Source: CAZMOK01 sp964567785
GTDB taxonomy: Bacteria > Bacteroidota > Bacteroidia > Bacteroidales > JAGOPY01
Assembly: GCA_964567785.1 (NCBI GenBank)
Contig: CAZMOK010000014.1
Coordinates: forward strand, 1 to 55,095
DNA length: 55,095 bases
Direction of reading: 5' to 3'
In this document: positions 28,474 through 37,164 of the stretch, in pieces
How the letters are laid out: each line of letters opens with the position of its first letter
Position numbering within the stretch: position 1 is the first letter of the stretch
The notes under the pieces: generated by a model
Seen by the model: the letters and a program-made list of their open reading frames with translations, nothing else
Databases searched by the model: none
Told to the model about the DNA's origin: nothing
Position numbers and translations under genes: made by a program

Positions 28474-28920
28474 ATGAAGTTAATCCTTTTTATATTTCTC
28501 TTATTTGTATTTTCCGGGTGCTCAGGCAGTGGTAATGAAAAAACTTCAAAAAGCAACAAAGAAACTGAGCCGCCCCAGAATATTGAAGAGATGATGGCAG
28601 AGGGGCAAAAAATATACGAGACCAAGTGCATAGTTTGCCATATGCCCGACGGCAAAGGGGTTACTGGTACCTTCCCACCCCTGGCCAATGCCGATTACCT
28701 GCTTGAGGACAAAGTCCGTGCAGTGGAGCAGGTATTGAACGGTTCGAATGAGAAGATGGTCGTAAATGGTGTTGAGTATAACATACCCATGACTCCGCAG
28801 GTCGACACCAAAGAAGAAGCGGTGGCCGTCATCAATTATGTTCTCAACAGCTTTGGTAACGACGGCGGCTATGTTACCCTTGAAGAAGTAAAGGATATTG
28901 AAATAAAACCAAGAAATTAA
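28474..28920 (+). CDS. Small cytochrome c lipoprotein
   Basis: 148 residues. Lipobox FSGC gives the lipidated cysteine at 16; a Lys/Glu linker leads to a class I cytochrome c domain with CIVCH (52-56), GTFPPLANADYL and a probable Met ligand in NIPMTPQ (~108). It lies between ccsBA and the DUF4920 gene, in the gap between complex III and the oxidase genes, so it may carry electrons between them; that is inference. Separated from DUF4920 by 5 bases. Confidence 0.9.
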   Translation: MKLILFIFLLFVFSGCSGSGNEKTSKSNKETEPPQNIEEMMAEGQKIYETKCIVCHMPDGKGVTGTFPPLANADYLLEDKVRAVEQVLNGSNEKMVVNGVEYNIPMTPQVDTKEEAVAVINYVLNSFGNDGGYVTLEEVKDIEIKPRN

Positions 28921-28925
28921 TTGAT

Positions 28926-29441
28926 ATGAAAAAGTCATTATTATTATTTGTGGTCTTAGTTTTTGCTATCACAGCCTGTAACCAGCAGGCATCGAAAGAA
29001 CAAAGTGCAGAAACGGAAGAACAACCGGCACAAACCGGCGATGGCCAATACGGAAAGGGTTTCGACCTTGATGAAGCTGTTTCATCATCCGAACTTGTTG
29101 CCATGCTAGAGTATCAGAACCCGGTGGAAGCAAACCTCCGCGGTAAGATAGTGAAGAGTTGCAAGCATTCCGGTTGCTGGATGGACATTGACCTCGGAGG
29201 TAAGGAAACGGTTCACGTTACCTTTGCCGATGATGGTTTTACTATCCCCCTGGATGCGGCAGGAAAGACAGCTGTCTTCACGGGCACCGGCAGCAGGGAA
29301 AAGGTGAGTGTTGAACTTCTTAAGGCTTATGCAAAGGATGAAGGTAAAACCCCGGAAGAAATTGATGCCATCACTGAGCCCGGTTGGGAATACTCCTTTA
29401 TAGCTGAAGGGGTTGTACTTGTTGATGACGAAAACCTTTGA
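28926..29441 (+). CDS. DUF4920 lipoprotein
   Basis: 171 residues. Lipobox ITAC (C18). After a Glu/Gln/Ala-rich linker comes a small beta-rich domain with the DUF4920 signature SCKHSGCWMDI: C79, H81, C84 and M86 are all possible copper or redox ligands. The family has no proven function that I know. Placement directly after a cytochrome c and ahead of sco and the oxidase genes suggests a role in copper or oxidase assembly (inference). Confidence 0.82.
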   Translation: MKKSLLLFVVLVFAITACNQQASKEQSAETEEQPAQTGDGQYGKGFDLDEAVSSSELVAMLEYQNPVEANLRGKIVKSCKHSGCWMDIDLGGKETVHVTFADDGFTIPLDAAGKTAVFTGTGSREKVSVELLKAYAKDEGKTPEEIDAITEPGWEYSFIAEGVVLVDDENL

Positions 29442-29478
29442 TCACAGGCCCTTTAGAGGTATTGAGAGCTATAAAAAA

Positions 29479-29509
29479 TTGGGGCTTATTTAAAATTAAT
29501 CTAAATTTG
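29479..29509 (+). promoter_or_regulatory. Promoter of sco-oxidase genes
   Basis: TTGG (29479-29482), a 19-base spacer and TAAATTTG (29502-29509) fit the Bacteroidota promoter well. The sco ATG is 23 bases downstream. This could start a transcript for sco and the cytochrome oxidase genes, separate from ccsBA. Confidence 0.6.
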
Positions 29510-29532
29510 TAACATCTTAAAAAACCAGATAA

Positions 29533-30321
29533 ATGAAATTGAAAAAGACAGGAATGCTCCTGGTTATTATTCTCCTCACAATACCTTTCCTGAAGGCACA
29601 GGATGAGGATGTGAAACTGGGGGTGTATGAGAAGCTTGATGAATACCTTCCTTCCGATCTTACTTTCGTAACCCAGGACTATGATACTGTAAACCTGATG
29701 TCGCTGATCGACAAGCCAACAGTGCTGGTGCCAGTGTATTACGAATGTCCGGGTATCTGCAGCCCCCTTCTCGAAGGGGTTGCAGAGGTAATTTCCCGTG
29801 CGAGGGTTGATATCGGCAAAGATTACCAGGTATTCACCATAAGTTTTGATCACGAGGAAAACACAAAGCTTGCCAGGGACAAGAAGAAAACCTATTCAAG
29901 ACTGGTTCAGGGGACCCACGATCTTGAGAACGGATGGACTTTTTTCACAGGCGACAGCACCAATGTCCACAGGATGCTCAACAGTGTTGGTTATCACATT
30001 ATGCCAGATGGGAAGGAATGGATACATCCGGGCGCTATCATCGTCTTAAGTCCCAATGGTAAAATTACCCGTTACCTTCATGGTACCTATTTTCTGCCGT
30101 TCGACCTTAAAATGTCGATCGTGGAAGCATCAAAGGGACAGTCGGGCCCCACCATCAACAAAGTGCTCGAGTTTTGCTTCAGTTACGATGCAGAGGGCAA
30201 AAAATATGTATTCAATGTGACTAAAGTTTCGGGTGTTATCATCATGTTATTTGCAATTTCATTATTTTTAACGCTCTTTATAAAAAATAAGAGGAAGAAC
30301 AAATTCACTAAAGATTCTTAA
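29533..30321 (+). CDS. sco: SCO1/SenC family copper chaperone for CuA
   Basis: Thioredoxin-fold protein that delivers copper to the CuA site of oxidase subunit II. Signal peptide (~1-22), CXXXC motif C72-C76 (YECPGICSP), the third ligand H165 (WIHPGAII), and a C-terminal membrane helix (~233-250) with a basic tail facing the cytosol. The C-terminal anchor and FCFSYD motif (C215) are common in Bacteroidota versions. It ends 3 bases before subunit I, so the two are co-transcribed. Confidence 0.93.
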   Translation: MKLKKTGMLLVIILLTIPFLKAQDEDVKLGVYEKLDEYLPSDLTFVTQDYDTVNLMSLIDKPTVLVPVYYECPGICSPLLEGVAEVISRARVDIGKDYQVFTISFDHEENTKLARDKKKTYSRLVQGTHDLENGWTFFTGDSTNVHRMLNSVGYHIMPDGKEWIHPGAIIVLSPNGKITRYLHGTYFLPFDLKMSIVEASKGQSGPTINKVLEFCFSYDAEGKKYVFNVTKVSGVIIMLFAISLFLTLFIKNKRKNKFTKDS

Positions 30322-30324
30322 AAC

Positions 30325-31941
30325 ATGTCCACAATAGCTGTAAGCCCCGATCTTAGCTTTTATAAAGTATCAAAAGGCATTAAATCCTGGCTCTTCACAC
30401 TCGACCATAAGCGGATTGCACTACTCTATTTCTACACTGTTATGGGCTTTTTCCTGGTAGGCGTTCTGCTGGGCTTCGTTATGAGGCTTGAACTGATCGC
30501 TCCCGGAAAAACCATTATCGAACCCCATCTTTACAACCAGATATTTACCCTTCACGGGGTCATAATGATATTCCTCTTCATCATTCCGGGCCTTCCGGCC
30601 ATCTTCGGCAATTTCTTCCTGCCGGTAATGATCGGTACCGATGATGTCGCATTCCCAAAGCTGAACCTGCTTTCATGGTGGCTGTATATTCTGGGAGGTC
30701 TGTTCGCTTTATCGACCCTTGTCGTGGGGGAAGGACCAGCCGATACCGGCTGGACATTTTATGCTCCTTACAGCGTAAAGACAGGGACTAATGTAACCCT
30801 GGCCGTAACAGCAGCTTTCATACTTGGATTTTCCTCGATACTCACAGGACTGAACTTCATCGTCACCATCCACAGGCTGCGTTTCCCGGGCATGACAATG
30901 TTCAAAATGCCTCTTTTCCCCTGGTCTTTGTATGCCACTTCCTGGATCCAGCTTCTTGCTACCCCGGTAGTAGGGATAACACTGCTGATGATAATAGCAG
31001 AAAGAATGTTCGGTGTAGGATTGTTCGATCCTTCCATAGGTGGCGACCCCCTGCTATACCAGCACCTATTCTGGATCTACTCCCACCCTGCCGTGTATAT
31101 CATGGTGCTGCCGGCTATGGGTATCGTATCGGAGATCATTCCCACTTTTGCCCAAAGAACCATTTTCGGTTATAAGGCAATCGCCTTTTCCAGTCTTGCC
31201 ATAGCATTCCTGGGATATTTTGTCTGGGGCCACCATATGTTTACTTCAGGTATGAGCGGCCCGGCCAGGGTGATATTTTCCATTCTCACTTTCCTCGTGG
31301 CCATCCCCTCGGCTATTAAAGTGTTCAACTGGGTTGCCACGCTCTACAAAGGATCGATAGACCTGAAACCACCGCTTTTATATACGCTGGCATTTATCTT
31401 CCAGTTCATGATAGGAGGGCTTACCGGACTGGTTAACGGCGCTCTTGCAGCAGACATACATGTTCACGACACTTACTTCGTGGTAGGGCACTTCCACTAC
31501 GTGATGTTCGGAGGAACCGGCTTTGCGCTCTTTGCAGCCATTCATTACTGGTTCCCGAAAATGTGGGGTAAGATGTACAACTTCAAGTGGGCCAACATAT
31601 CATTTGTAATCCTGTTTATCGGTTTCAACCTCCTGTATTTCCCAATGCTCGTTGTAGGGCTTATGGGAATGCCAAGAAGGTATTATGATTACCTGCCTGA
31701 ATTCACAGCACCCAACCTTATTTCAACGGTTGGTTCGTGGATACTCATCATCGGGCTGATCATGATGATAGTGGTACTTATCAGAGGATATTTATATGGG
31801 GAAAAAGCCGGCAGGGATCCCTGGGGAGGCATAACCCTCGAGTGGCAGACCAAGTCGCCCCCCATATTACCCAACTTCGACAAAGAACCAAAATTACCTG
31901 AAGAAGGTCCATACGACTTCGAACATAAACCAAAGCAGTAA
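30325..31941 (+). CDS. ctaD: Cytochrome c oxidase subunit I (type A2 haem-copper oxidase)
   Basis: Catalytic subunit that reduces oxygen and pumps protons. 538 residues, twelve or more helices. Haem a ligands H77 and H391, CuB ligands H254, H303, H304 and haem a3 ligand H389 (VGHFHYV) are all present; Y258 is the cross-linked tyrosine. The sequence at helix VI is YSHPAVY (252-258), so the usual D-channel glutamate is replaced by Ala and the Tyr-Ser pair of type A2 oxidases is present, as in Rhodothermus marinus caa3. K332 (AIKVFNW) keeps the K-channel lysine. Confidence 0.96.
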   Translation: MSTIAVSPDLSFYKVSKGIKSWLFTLDHKRIALLYFYTVMGFFLVGVLLGFVMRLELIAPGKTIIEPHLYNQIFTLHGVIMIFLFIIPGLPAIFGNFFLPVMIGTDDVAFPKLNLLSWWLYILGGLFALSTLVVGEGPADTGWTFYAPYSVKTGTNVTLAVTAAFILGFSSILTGLNFIVTIHRLRFPGMTMFKMPLFPWSLYATSWIQLLATPVVGITLLMIIAERMFGVGLFDPSIGGDPLLYQHLFWIYSHPAVYIMVLPAMGIVSEIIPTFAQRTIFGYKAIAFSSLAIAFLGYFVWGHHMFTSGMSGPARVIFSILTFLVAIPSAIKVFNWVATLYKGSIDLKPPLLYTLAFIFQFMIGGLTGLVNGALAADIHVHDTYFVVGHFHYVMFGGTGFALFAAIHYWFPKMWGKMYNFKWANISFVILFIGFNLLYFPMLVVGLMGMPRRYYDYLPEFTAPNLISTVGSWILIIGLIMMIVVLIRGYLYGEKAGRDPWGGITLEWQTKSPPILPNFDKEPKLPEEGPYDFEHKPKQ

Positions 31942-31943
31942 CG

Positions 31944-32567
31944 ATGGCACAGACTTTTGTATTACCAAACTCAGGGCATAACCGCGACGACGTCGCCTCC
32001 AAAATGGGTATGTGGCTTTTCCTGTTTACGGAGCTGTTACTTTTCGGAGGTATGTTCCTTGTTTACCTGATCTACAGGGTGGGATACTCGGAAGATTTTC
32101 TCAATGCATCCTATCAGCTTGATGTATTCATGGGTACGGTCAACACGATCGTACTGCTCACCAGCAGCATGACAGTGGCTATGTCGATCACAGCCATCCA
32201 GAAAGGTAACAAGGACCTGGCAGTAGCGCTGCTCTGGGTAACTCTTGCAGCAGCCTTTATTTTCCTCGTCATCAAGTACTTTGAATGGACAGCAAAATTT
32301 GACTACGGACTGGCAATGGGGATGGATTATTACAACTCGCTTCCCCATGGAGAGAGGCTCTTTTTCTTTCTCTACTTTCTGATGACAGGCCTGCATGCCA
32401 TTCATGTTATAGTGGGGGCTGTTATTTTGTTGTTTGTGATAAACGGTATCAATAAGGGAACCGTGACCCAGGACAAGTTCATGTTTCACGAAAACGCAGG
32501 GCTTTACTGGCACCTTGTCGATCTTATCTGGATCTACCTCTTCCCGTTGCTCTACCTGATTCACTAA
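31944..32567 (+). CDS. ctaE: Cytochrome c oxidase subunit III
   Basis: 207 residues, five to six helices. KMGMWLFLFTELLLFGG, the conserved Glu in KYFEW and HVIVGAVILLF and the terminal YWHLVDLIWIYLFPLLYL are standard subunit III motifs. It lies 2 bases after subunit I and 13 before subunit IV. Confidence 0.94.
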   Translation: MAQTFVLPNSGHNRDDVASKMGMWLFLFTELLLFGGMFLVYLIYRVGYSEDFLNASYQLDVFMGTVNTIVLLTSSMTVAMSITAIQKGNKDLAVALLWVTLAAAFIFLVIKYFEWTAKFDYGLAMGMDYYNSLPHGERLFFFLYFLMTGLHAIHVIVGAVILLFVINGINKGTVTQDKFMFHENAGLYWHLVDLIWIYLFPLLYLIH

Positions 32568-32580
32568 AAGCTTTTTACAA

Positions 32581-32925
32581 ATGAAAGATCAAGAAAAACT
32601 AAAAGAAGAAAATAAAGATTTTCACGAGCATCATCTCGTAACCTATAAAATGCAATACAGCACCTGGATAGGATTGTTGCTGCTAACAGTGATGACAGTG
32701 ACAGTTTCAGTTTTCGGCGCCCATATTTATACCCTGTCGGTGCTCACTGCATTAATCATTGCGAGTACCAAAGCGCTGGTAGTTGCACTTTATTTTATGC
32801 ACCTGAAATTTGATCCGAAGCTTTACCAGATCATGATAGGGATCGTAATGTTTCTTTTCGTCGTTTTCCTGGTGCTGACGCTAATAGATTATTTAACCCG
32901 GCCGGCACAGTCAATGATGATGTAA
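32581..32925 (+). CDS. ctaF: Cytochrome c oxidase subunit IV
   Basis: 114 residues with a charged N-terminus and three membrane helices, including the family motif ALYFMHLKFD. Small accessory subunit of caa3-type oxidases. A poly-A-rich 27-base gap precedes subunit II. Confidence 0.88.
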   Translation: MKDQEKLKEENKDFHEHHLVTYKMQYSTWIGLLLLTVMTVTVSVFGAHIYTLSVLTALIIASTKALVVALYFMHLKFDPKLYQIMIGIVMFLFVVFLVLTLIDYLTRPAQSMMM

Positions 32926-32952
32926 ACAAAAAAAAATTAAAAAAAACCAACA

Positions 32953-33864
32953 ATGTCAGGAGCATCAAATTTTGCATACGGGGTTGACCTGTCGTTCGCG
33001 ATAATATTCGGCATATCCATCTTTTTCCTGGTTGGTATCACCGCCGTAATGATATATTTCGTTATCCGCTACCGACGAAAGAAAAATCCAAAGGCGACCA
33101 ACATTCACGGAAACAATAAACTCGAGATACTATGGACCGTTATACCCACCTTGCTTGTGCTGGTCATGTTCTATTACGGATGGGCGGGATACAAACCCAT
33201 GCGCAATATACCTGACGATGCTATCCCCATAAAGGTCTATGGCCAGATGTGGAGCTGGCAGTTTGAATATGAAAACGGAAAGAGGTCGGGCCAGCTTGTT
33301 GTTCCCCTCAATAAACCGGTCAAGCTTGACCTTGTCTCCAGGGACGTGATCCACAGTTTCTATATCCCGGCTTTCAGGATAAAGGAAGACGTGGTGCCGG
33401 GCATAAACAACACAATGTGGTTCGAGGCGACCAAGGAGGGCACATATGACATCCTCTGTGCCGAATACTGCGGCGAAAGACACGCCTACATGCTTGCAGA
33501 AGTTGATGTGGTTCCGGCAGCCGATTATGAAGAGTGGCTTGTATCAACGGATGTACCTGAGGGTGAACACCCCGGGCTTACAGTTATGAAACAGAATGCA
33601 TGTCTCACCTGCCATTCCCTCGACGGCTCAAAACTGATCGGCCCTACATTCAGGGGTATTTATGGTAAAACGGAGGTAGTTATAACTGAGAACGGGGAAG
33701 AAAAAACAATTACTGTTGATGACGATTACCTGGTAAGGTCCATTTACCAGCCAAACGTAGAAATAGTAAAAGGGTATGATGAAGGACTGATGATCTCTTA
33801 TGAAAATACAATTGATGAAGAATCGGTAAACCAAATTATCGATTATATCAAAACCCTCGAGTAA
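32953..33864 (+). CDS. ctaC: Cytochrome c oxidase subunit II with haem c domain (caa3 type)
   Basis: Receives electrons at CuA. Two N-terminal helices anchor a cupredoxin domain with VIHSFYIPAF (first His ~131) and the CuA loop CAEYCGERHAYM (~170-181), all ligands kept. A fused cytochrome c domain follows (~200-303) with CLTCH (~217-221), SKLIGPTFRGIYG and a probable Met ligand in EGLMISYEN. The fusion defines a caa3 oxidase. The order I-III-IV-II, with subunit II last, is unlike the classical II-I-III-IV order. Confidence 0.94.
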   Translation: MSGASNFAYGVDLSFAIIFGISIFFLVGITAVMIYFVIRYRRKKNPKATNIHGNNKLEILWTVIPTLLVLVMFYYGWAGYKPMRNIPDDAIPIKVYGQMWSWQFEYENGKRSGQLVVPLNKPVKLDLVSRDVIHSFYIPAFRIKEDVVPGINNTMWFEATKEGTYDILCAEYCGERHAYMLAEVDVVPAADYEEWLVSTDVPEGEHPGLTVMKQNACLTCHSLDGSKLIGPTFRGIYGKTEVVITENGEEKTITVDDDYLVRSIYQPNVEIVKGYDEGLMISYENTIDEESVNQIIDYIKTLE

Positions 33865-33919
33865 CCTGGCATAAACATTTTCCTTTTCCTGATCTGATAA
33901 GGGACCACCTTCATATTAA

Positions 33920-34792
33920 ATGGCAATTAAAAGTCTCATAAAAACTTTGCTTGAACTGGCAAAAGTCAGGATCACATTTGCTGTAGCCCTGACAACCATT
34001 ACGGGTTATGTGCTGGTGACTGAAAGTTTCGACACAGGACTTATCCTGCCTGCACTGGGTATTTTTCTGCTGGCCTGCGGATCTTCAGCCATAAACCATT
34101 ACCAGGAAAGGGAAAGGGATGCTAAAATGGAGCGAACCATGGGAAGGCCAATACCCTCTGGAAGGATATCCCCGAACGGCGCACTCGCATTTGCACTGAT
34201 CCTTTCGCTGGCGGGTTCATACATATTGCTCGCCGGAGCAGGATTCACAGGGATGCAGCTTGGATTGCTGGCCCTTTTGTGGTATAATGCCATTTACACC
34301 CCCCTCAAAAGAAAAACTGCTTTTGCCGTCGTTCCCGGTGCCGTAATAGGTTCCATACCACCCCTTGTCGGATGGGTTGCTGGTGGCGGGCAGATCTTCG
34401 ACCCAAGGGCCATGATCATGGCTTTCTTCTTTTTTATCTGGCAGGTGCCTCATTTCTGGCTCCTGATGCTTAAGTATGGTGAAGAATACAAAGCCGCAGG
34501 ATTCCCTTCGATAACCTCATTATACAGCACAGCCCAGATCAAGAACATAACATTCATCTGGATACTGGCAACAGCCGTTTCTGCACTGATGCTCCCCTTC
34601 TTCAATGTAGTGAACTCCTGGATCGTCATAGCCGGAATGATTATCTCAAGTGTATGGCTCGTTTCAGTTTTTACAGGTATGCTCAGGAAAAAAGAAAAGA
34701 ACTTCAGACCATTCCACTATTTTATGAGAATAAATTATTATGTGCTCTCCATCATAATCCTTCTTTCCGTTGACCACTTATTAGCTGTTTAA
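33920..34792 (+). CDS. ctaB: Protohaem IX farnesyltransferase (haem O synthase)
   Basis: Adds farnesyl to haem B to make haem O, the precursor of haem A for the oxidase encoded just upstream. 290 residues, about nine helices. The prenyltransferase motif NxxxDxxxD reads N-HYQ-E-RER-D (INHYQERERDAKMERTMGRP), so the first Asp is Glu, a mild change; the RTxxRP and YTPLKRKTAF motifs are intact. CtaA, needed for the next step, is not in the window. Confidence 0.93.
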   Translation: MAIKSLIKTLLELAKVRITFAVALTTITGYVLVTESFDTGLILPALGIFLLACGSSAINHYQERERDAKMERTMGRPIPSGRISPNGALAFALILSLAGSYILLAGAGFTGMQLGLLALLWYNAIYTPLKRKTAFAVVPGAVIGSIPPLVGWVAGGGQIFDPRAMIMAFFFFIWQVPHFWLLMLKYGEEYKAAGFPSITSLYSTAQIKNITFIWILATAVSALMLPFFNVVNSWIVIAGMIISSVWLVSVFTGMLRKKEKNFRPFHYFMRINYYVLSIIILLSVDHLLAV

Positions 34793-34812
34793 CAGTTAGT
34801 TACATTTATTAT

Positions 34813-34828
34813 TTTGAAATCTTTCAAA
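34813..34828. promoter_or_regulatory. Palindromic candidate operator upstream of the bd operon
   Basis: TTTGAAA-TC-TTTCAAA is a perfect 7-base palindrome with a 2-base centre, about 37 bases upstream of the -7 box at 34865. Position and symmetry fit a dimeric activator such as a Crp/Fnr-family regulator, but the sequence is not an exact match to the textbook Fnr box. Confidence 0.4.
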
Positions 34829-34864
34829 TTAGGTGACTGCATCGCAGATATTACAATATTTCGA

Positions 34865-34872
34865 TATATTTG
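34865..34872 (+). promoter_or_regulatory. Candidate -7 box of the dsrE-DUF4492-cydAB operon
   Basis: TATATTTG fits TAnnTTTG and is 41 bases ahead of the DsrE-like gene. No -33 box is present at the right distance, as is common for activator-dependent promoters. Confidence 0.5.
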
Positions 34873-34913
34873 TTTCTCTGTAATCAGATTGATTCACCAA
34901 AAACCATCTTATC

Positions 34914-35375
34914 ATGAAGAAAGTAATTATCTCCCTCGTTATGCTGGCGATGATGTCAGCTTGTGTCAATGTTGGAACCCCTCCCGAAGAAGAGATCGAT
35001 ATTGAGGAAACAGTCATGGCCGATGACGGTATCTTCGTTCATATCTCCCATGGCTATGACGACCCTCATCGTGTTTTAATGGGCCTGAACCTGGCCGTGA
35101 TGATGTCGGAAGAGAAAGATGTGCTGGTCTATATTGACATAACAGGGGTCAATTTTGTCCTGAAGGATGCGGAAGACATAGAATACTCCCATTTTCCTTC
35201 AGCTCACACTTCCATCAGCAAACTGGTCGAAAAAGGGATCCCGGTTATGGTATGCCCCGGCTGTCTGAAAGCTGCAGGCAAAAGTGCTGAAGATGTAATG
35301 GAAGGGGTAATGATCGCCGAAAAGGACAGGTTCTTCGACTTTACCGATGGCCGTATACTTACCATTGATTATTAG
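34914..35375 (+). CDS. DsrE-like lipoprotein
   Basis: 153 residues. Lipobox MMSAC gives lipidated C17, so the protein sits in the envelope, unlike most DsrE-family sulfur-transfer proteins, which are cytosolic. The DsrE fold is suggested by ALN-like GLNLAVMMSEEKDVLVYID, then HTSISKLVEKGIPVMVCPGC and KSAEDVMEGVMIAEKD. C114 and C117 (VCPGC) lie where the active cysteines of the family occur. Its stop overlaps the next gene's GTG (TAGTG), so it belongs to the cytochrome bd operon. A link to sulfide or persulfide handling is inference. Confidence 0.82.
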   Translation: MKKVIISLVMLAMMSACVNVGTPPEEEIDIEETVMADDGIFVHISHGYDDPHRVLMGLNLAVMMSEEKDVLVYIDITGVNFVLKDAEDIEYSHFPSAHTSISKLVEKGIPVMVCPGCLKAAGKSAEDVMEGVMIAEKDRFFDFTDGRILTIDY

Positions 35376-35599
35376 TGGGCAAAAAGAACGTTTTCATCAG
35401 GGTTTTTAACTTTTACTACTTCGGTTTTAAAAACCTGTCGCTGGTAGGCAAGAGGCTTTGGCTGATCATCCTGATCAAGCTGTTTATCATGTTTGCCATA
35501 CTCCGCCTCTTCTTTTTTCCCGATTTTCTCGGAACTAATTTCGAAAGTGATGAAGAAAGAAGCGATTATGTTATTGAACAACTAACCAATACTGAATAG
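35375..35599 (+). CDS. DUF4492 small membrane protein of the bd operon
   Basis: 74 residues from a GTG start that overlaps the DsrE-like stop. One long hydrophobic helix (~28-47; LWLIILIKLFIMFAILRLFFFP) follows a motif FNFYYFGFKNLS typical of DUF4492, a family found ahead of cydA in Bacteroidota and some Campylobacterota. It ends one base before the cydA ATG. It is a good candidate for an accessory or assembly peptide of cytochrome bd, with no proven role that I know. Confidence 0.85.
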   Translation: MGKKNVFIRVFNFYYFGFKNLSLVGKRLWLIILIKLFIMFAILRLFFFPDFLGTNFESDEERSDYVIEQLTNTE

Positions 35600-35600
35600 C

Positions 35601-37160
35601 ATGCTGGAATCTGTAGATCCTGTATTAGTCGACTGGTCGCGTGCACAGTTTGCACTCACAGCGATGTTCCACTGGGTATTTGTGCCTCTCACGCTGGGGC
35701 TTTCGTTCATTGTAGCCTTCATGGAGACAATTTACGTAAGGACTGGTAACCCGGTTTGGAAAAGCATGACCAAGTTCTGGATGATAATTTTCGGGATAAA
35801 CTTTGCCATAGGAGTGGCAACGGGTATTATCCTCGAGTTTCAGTTCGGGACCAACTGGTCAAATTACTCCTGGTTCGTGGGGGATATTTTTGGAGCCCCC
35901 CTGGCCATTGAAGGCATCATGGCCTTCTTCCTGGAATCGACATTCGTTGCCGTTATGTTCTTTGGATGGAACAAGGTCAGCAAAGGCTTTCATCTTCTTT
36001 CAACCTGGCTTGTTGCCATTGGTTCAAATCTTTCGGCGCTCTGGATCCTTGTTGCCAACGGTTGGATGCAGAACCCTGTAGGTATGCGGTTCAACCCCGA
36101 CACCGCCAGGAACGAAATGATCGATTTCTGGGCGGTTCTGTTCAACCCAACCGCAATAAACAAATTCCTCCACACTGTGACTTCGGCATATGTGCTGGCA
36201 GGCATATTTGTACTCGGGGTGAGCGCCTGGTTCCTGTTAAGGAAAAGGAATGTGGAATTCGCAAAAAAAAGCATCCTGGTGGGGTCCACTTTCGGTTTTA
36301 TAATGGGCCTCTTTCTCATCGTAACCGGTGACGAATCAGCAAGAGAAATAGCCCGTGTGCAGCCGATGAAATTCGCGGCAATGGAAGGGCTTTACGACGG
36401 CCAGCAAAATGCCCCGCTCATAGCTGTAGGGCTTTTTGCGAAACCCCAGGACCCTGATGACCCGCATCCAAGGGACTTTGCTGTGAAAATCGAGATACCA
36501 AATATGCTGTCTTACATGGCCTTTCTTGATCCGGATGCCTTTGTGCCCGGGATTAAAGATCTTGTCCAGGGCAATGAAGAATACGGTATAATGTCGTATA
36601 AAGAAAAGATAAGACGGGGCAAGATCGCTATTCAAACTCTTTCTGATTATAAGGATGCGAAAAAGCACAATGACGAGGGAAGAGCCAACGTGCTGAGAGC
36701 AAAGTTTGAGGACCAGGAGTGGCTCGACGGGTATTTACGGTATTTCGGCTATGGTTATTACGACAATCCGAAAGACATGATCCCACCCGTACCGATCTCA
36801 TTCTATTCATTCCACCTTATGGTTTTCCTGGGTGCACATTTCATGGTAATGTTCATCCTTTCAATATGGTTCATCTTCAAAGGATGGATAGAGAAGCGAA
36901 AATGGTTCCTGATCCTGTCGATCATAACCATCCCGCTTGTTTACCTGGCTTCTATGGCAGGTTGGATGGTGGCAGAGTTCGGCAGGCAGCCCTGGGTGAT
37001 CCAGGACATCATGCCGACAATAGCTGCCGTGTCGAAGATCGATTCATCTTCTGTTCAAATTACATTCTGGATCTTTGTAGCAGTGTTCAGCACGTTGTTC
37101 CTTGCTGAAATGAAGATCATGCTGCACCAGATCAAAAAAGGACCAAAAACCGGAGGGTAA
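35601..37160 (+). CDS. cydA: Cytochrome bd quinol oxidase subunit I
   Basis: Oxidises quinol and reduces oxygen with high affinity without pumping protons. 519 residues. Haem ligands: the His of ALTAMFHWVF (b595), the His of FLHTVTSAYV and the Met of FHLMVFLG (b558). The acidic residues of IEGIMAFFLEST and the GRQPWV motif are present. The quinol-binding loop is the shorter type, without the long insertion of E. coli CydA. Confidence 0.95.
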   Translation: MLESVDPVLVDWSRAQFALTAMFHWVFVPLTLGLSFIVAFMETIYVRTGNPVWKSMTKFWMIIFGINFAIGVATGIILEFQFGTNWSNYSWFVGDIFGAPLAIEGIMAFFLESTFVAVMFFGWNKVSKGFHLLSTWLVAIGSNLSALWILVANGWMQNPVGMRFNPDTARNEMIDFWAVLFNPTAINKFLHTVTSAYVLAGIFVLGVSAWFLLRKRNVEFAKKSILVGSTFGFIMGLFLIVTGDESAREIARVQPMKFAAMEGLYDGQQNAPLIAVGLFAKPQDPDDPHPRDFAVKIEIPNMLSYMAFLDPDAFVPGIKDLVQGNEEYGIMSYKEKIRRGKIAIQTLSDYKDAKKHNDEGRANVLRAKFEDQEWLDGYLRYFGYGYYDNPKDMIPPVPISFYSFHLMVFLGAHFMVMFILSIWFIFKGWIEKRKWFLILSIITIPLVYLASMAGWMVAEFGRQPWVIQDIMPTIAAVSKIDSSSVQITFWIFVAVFSTLFLAEMKIMLHQIKKGPKTGG

Positions 37161-37164
37161 AAAA

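Noticed and set aside
35990..36319. Minus-strand frame of 109 codons inside cydA
   Set aside because: Antisense to conserved CydA residues; no start signal or domain.
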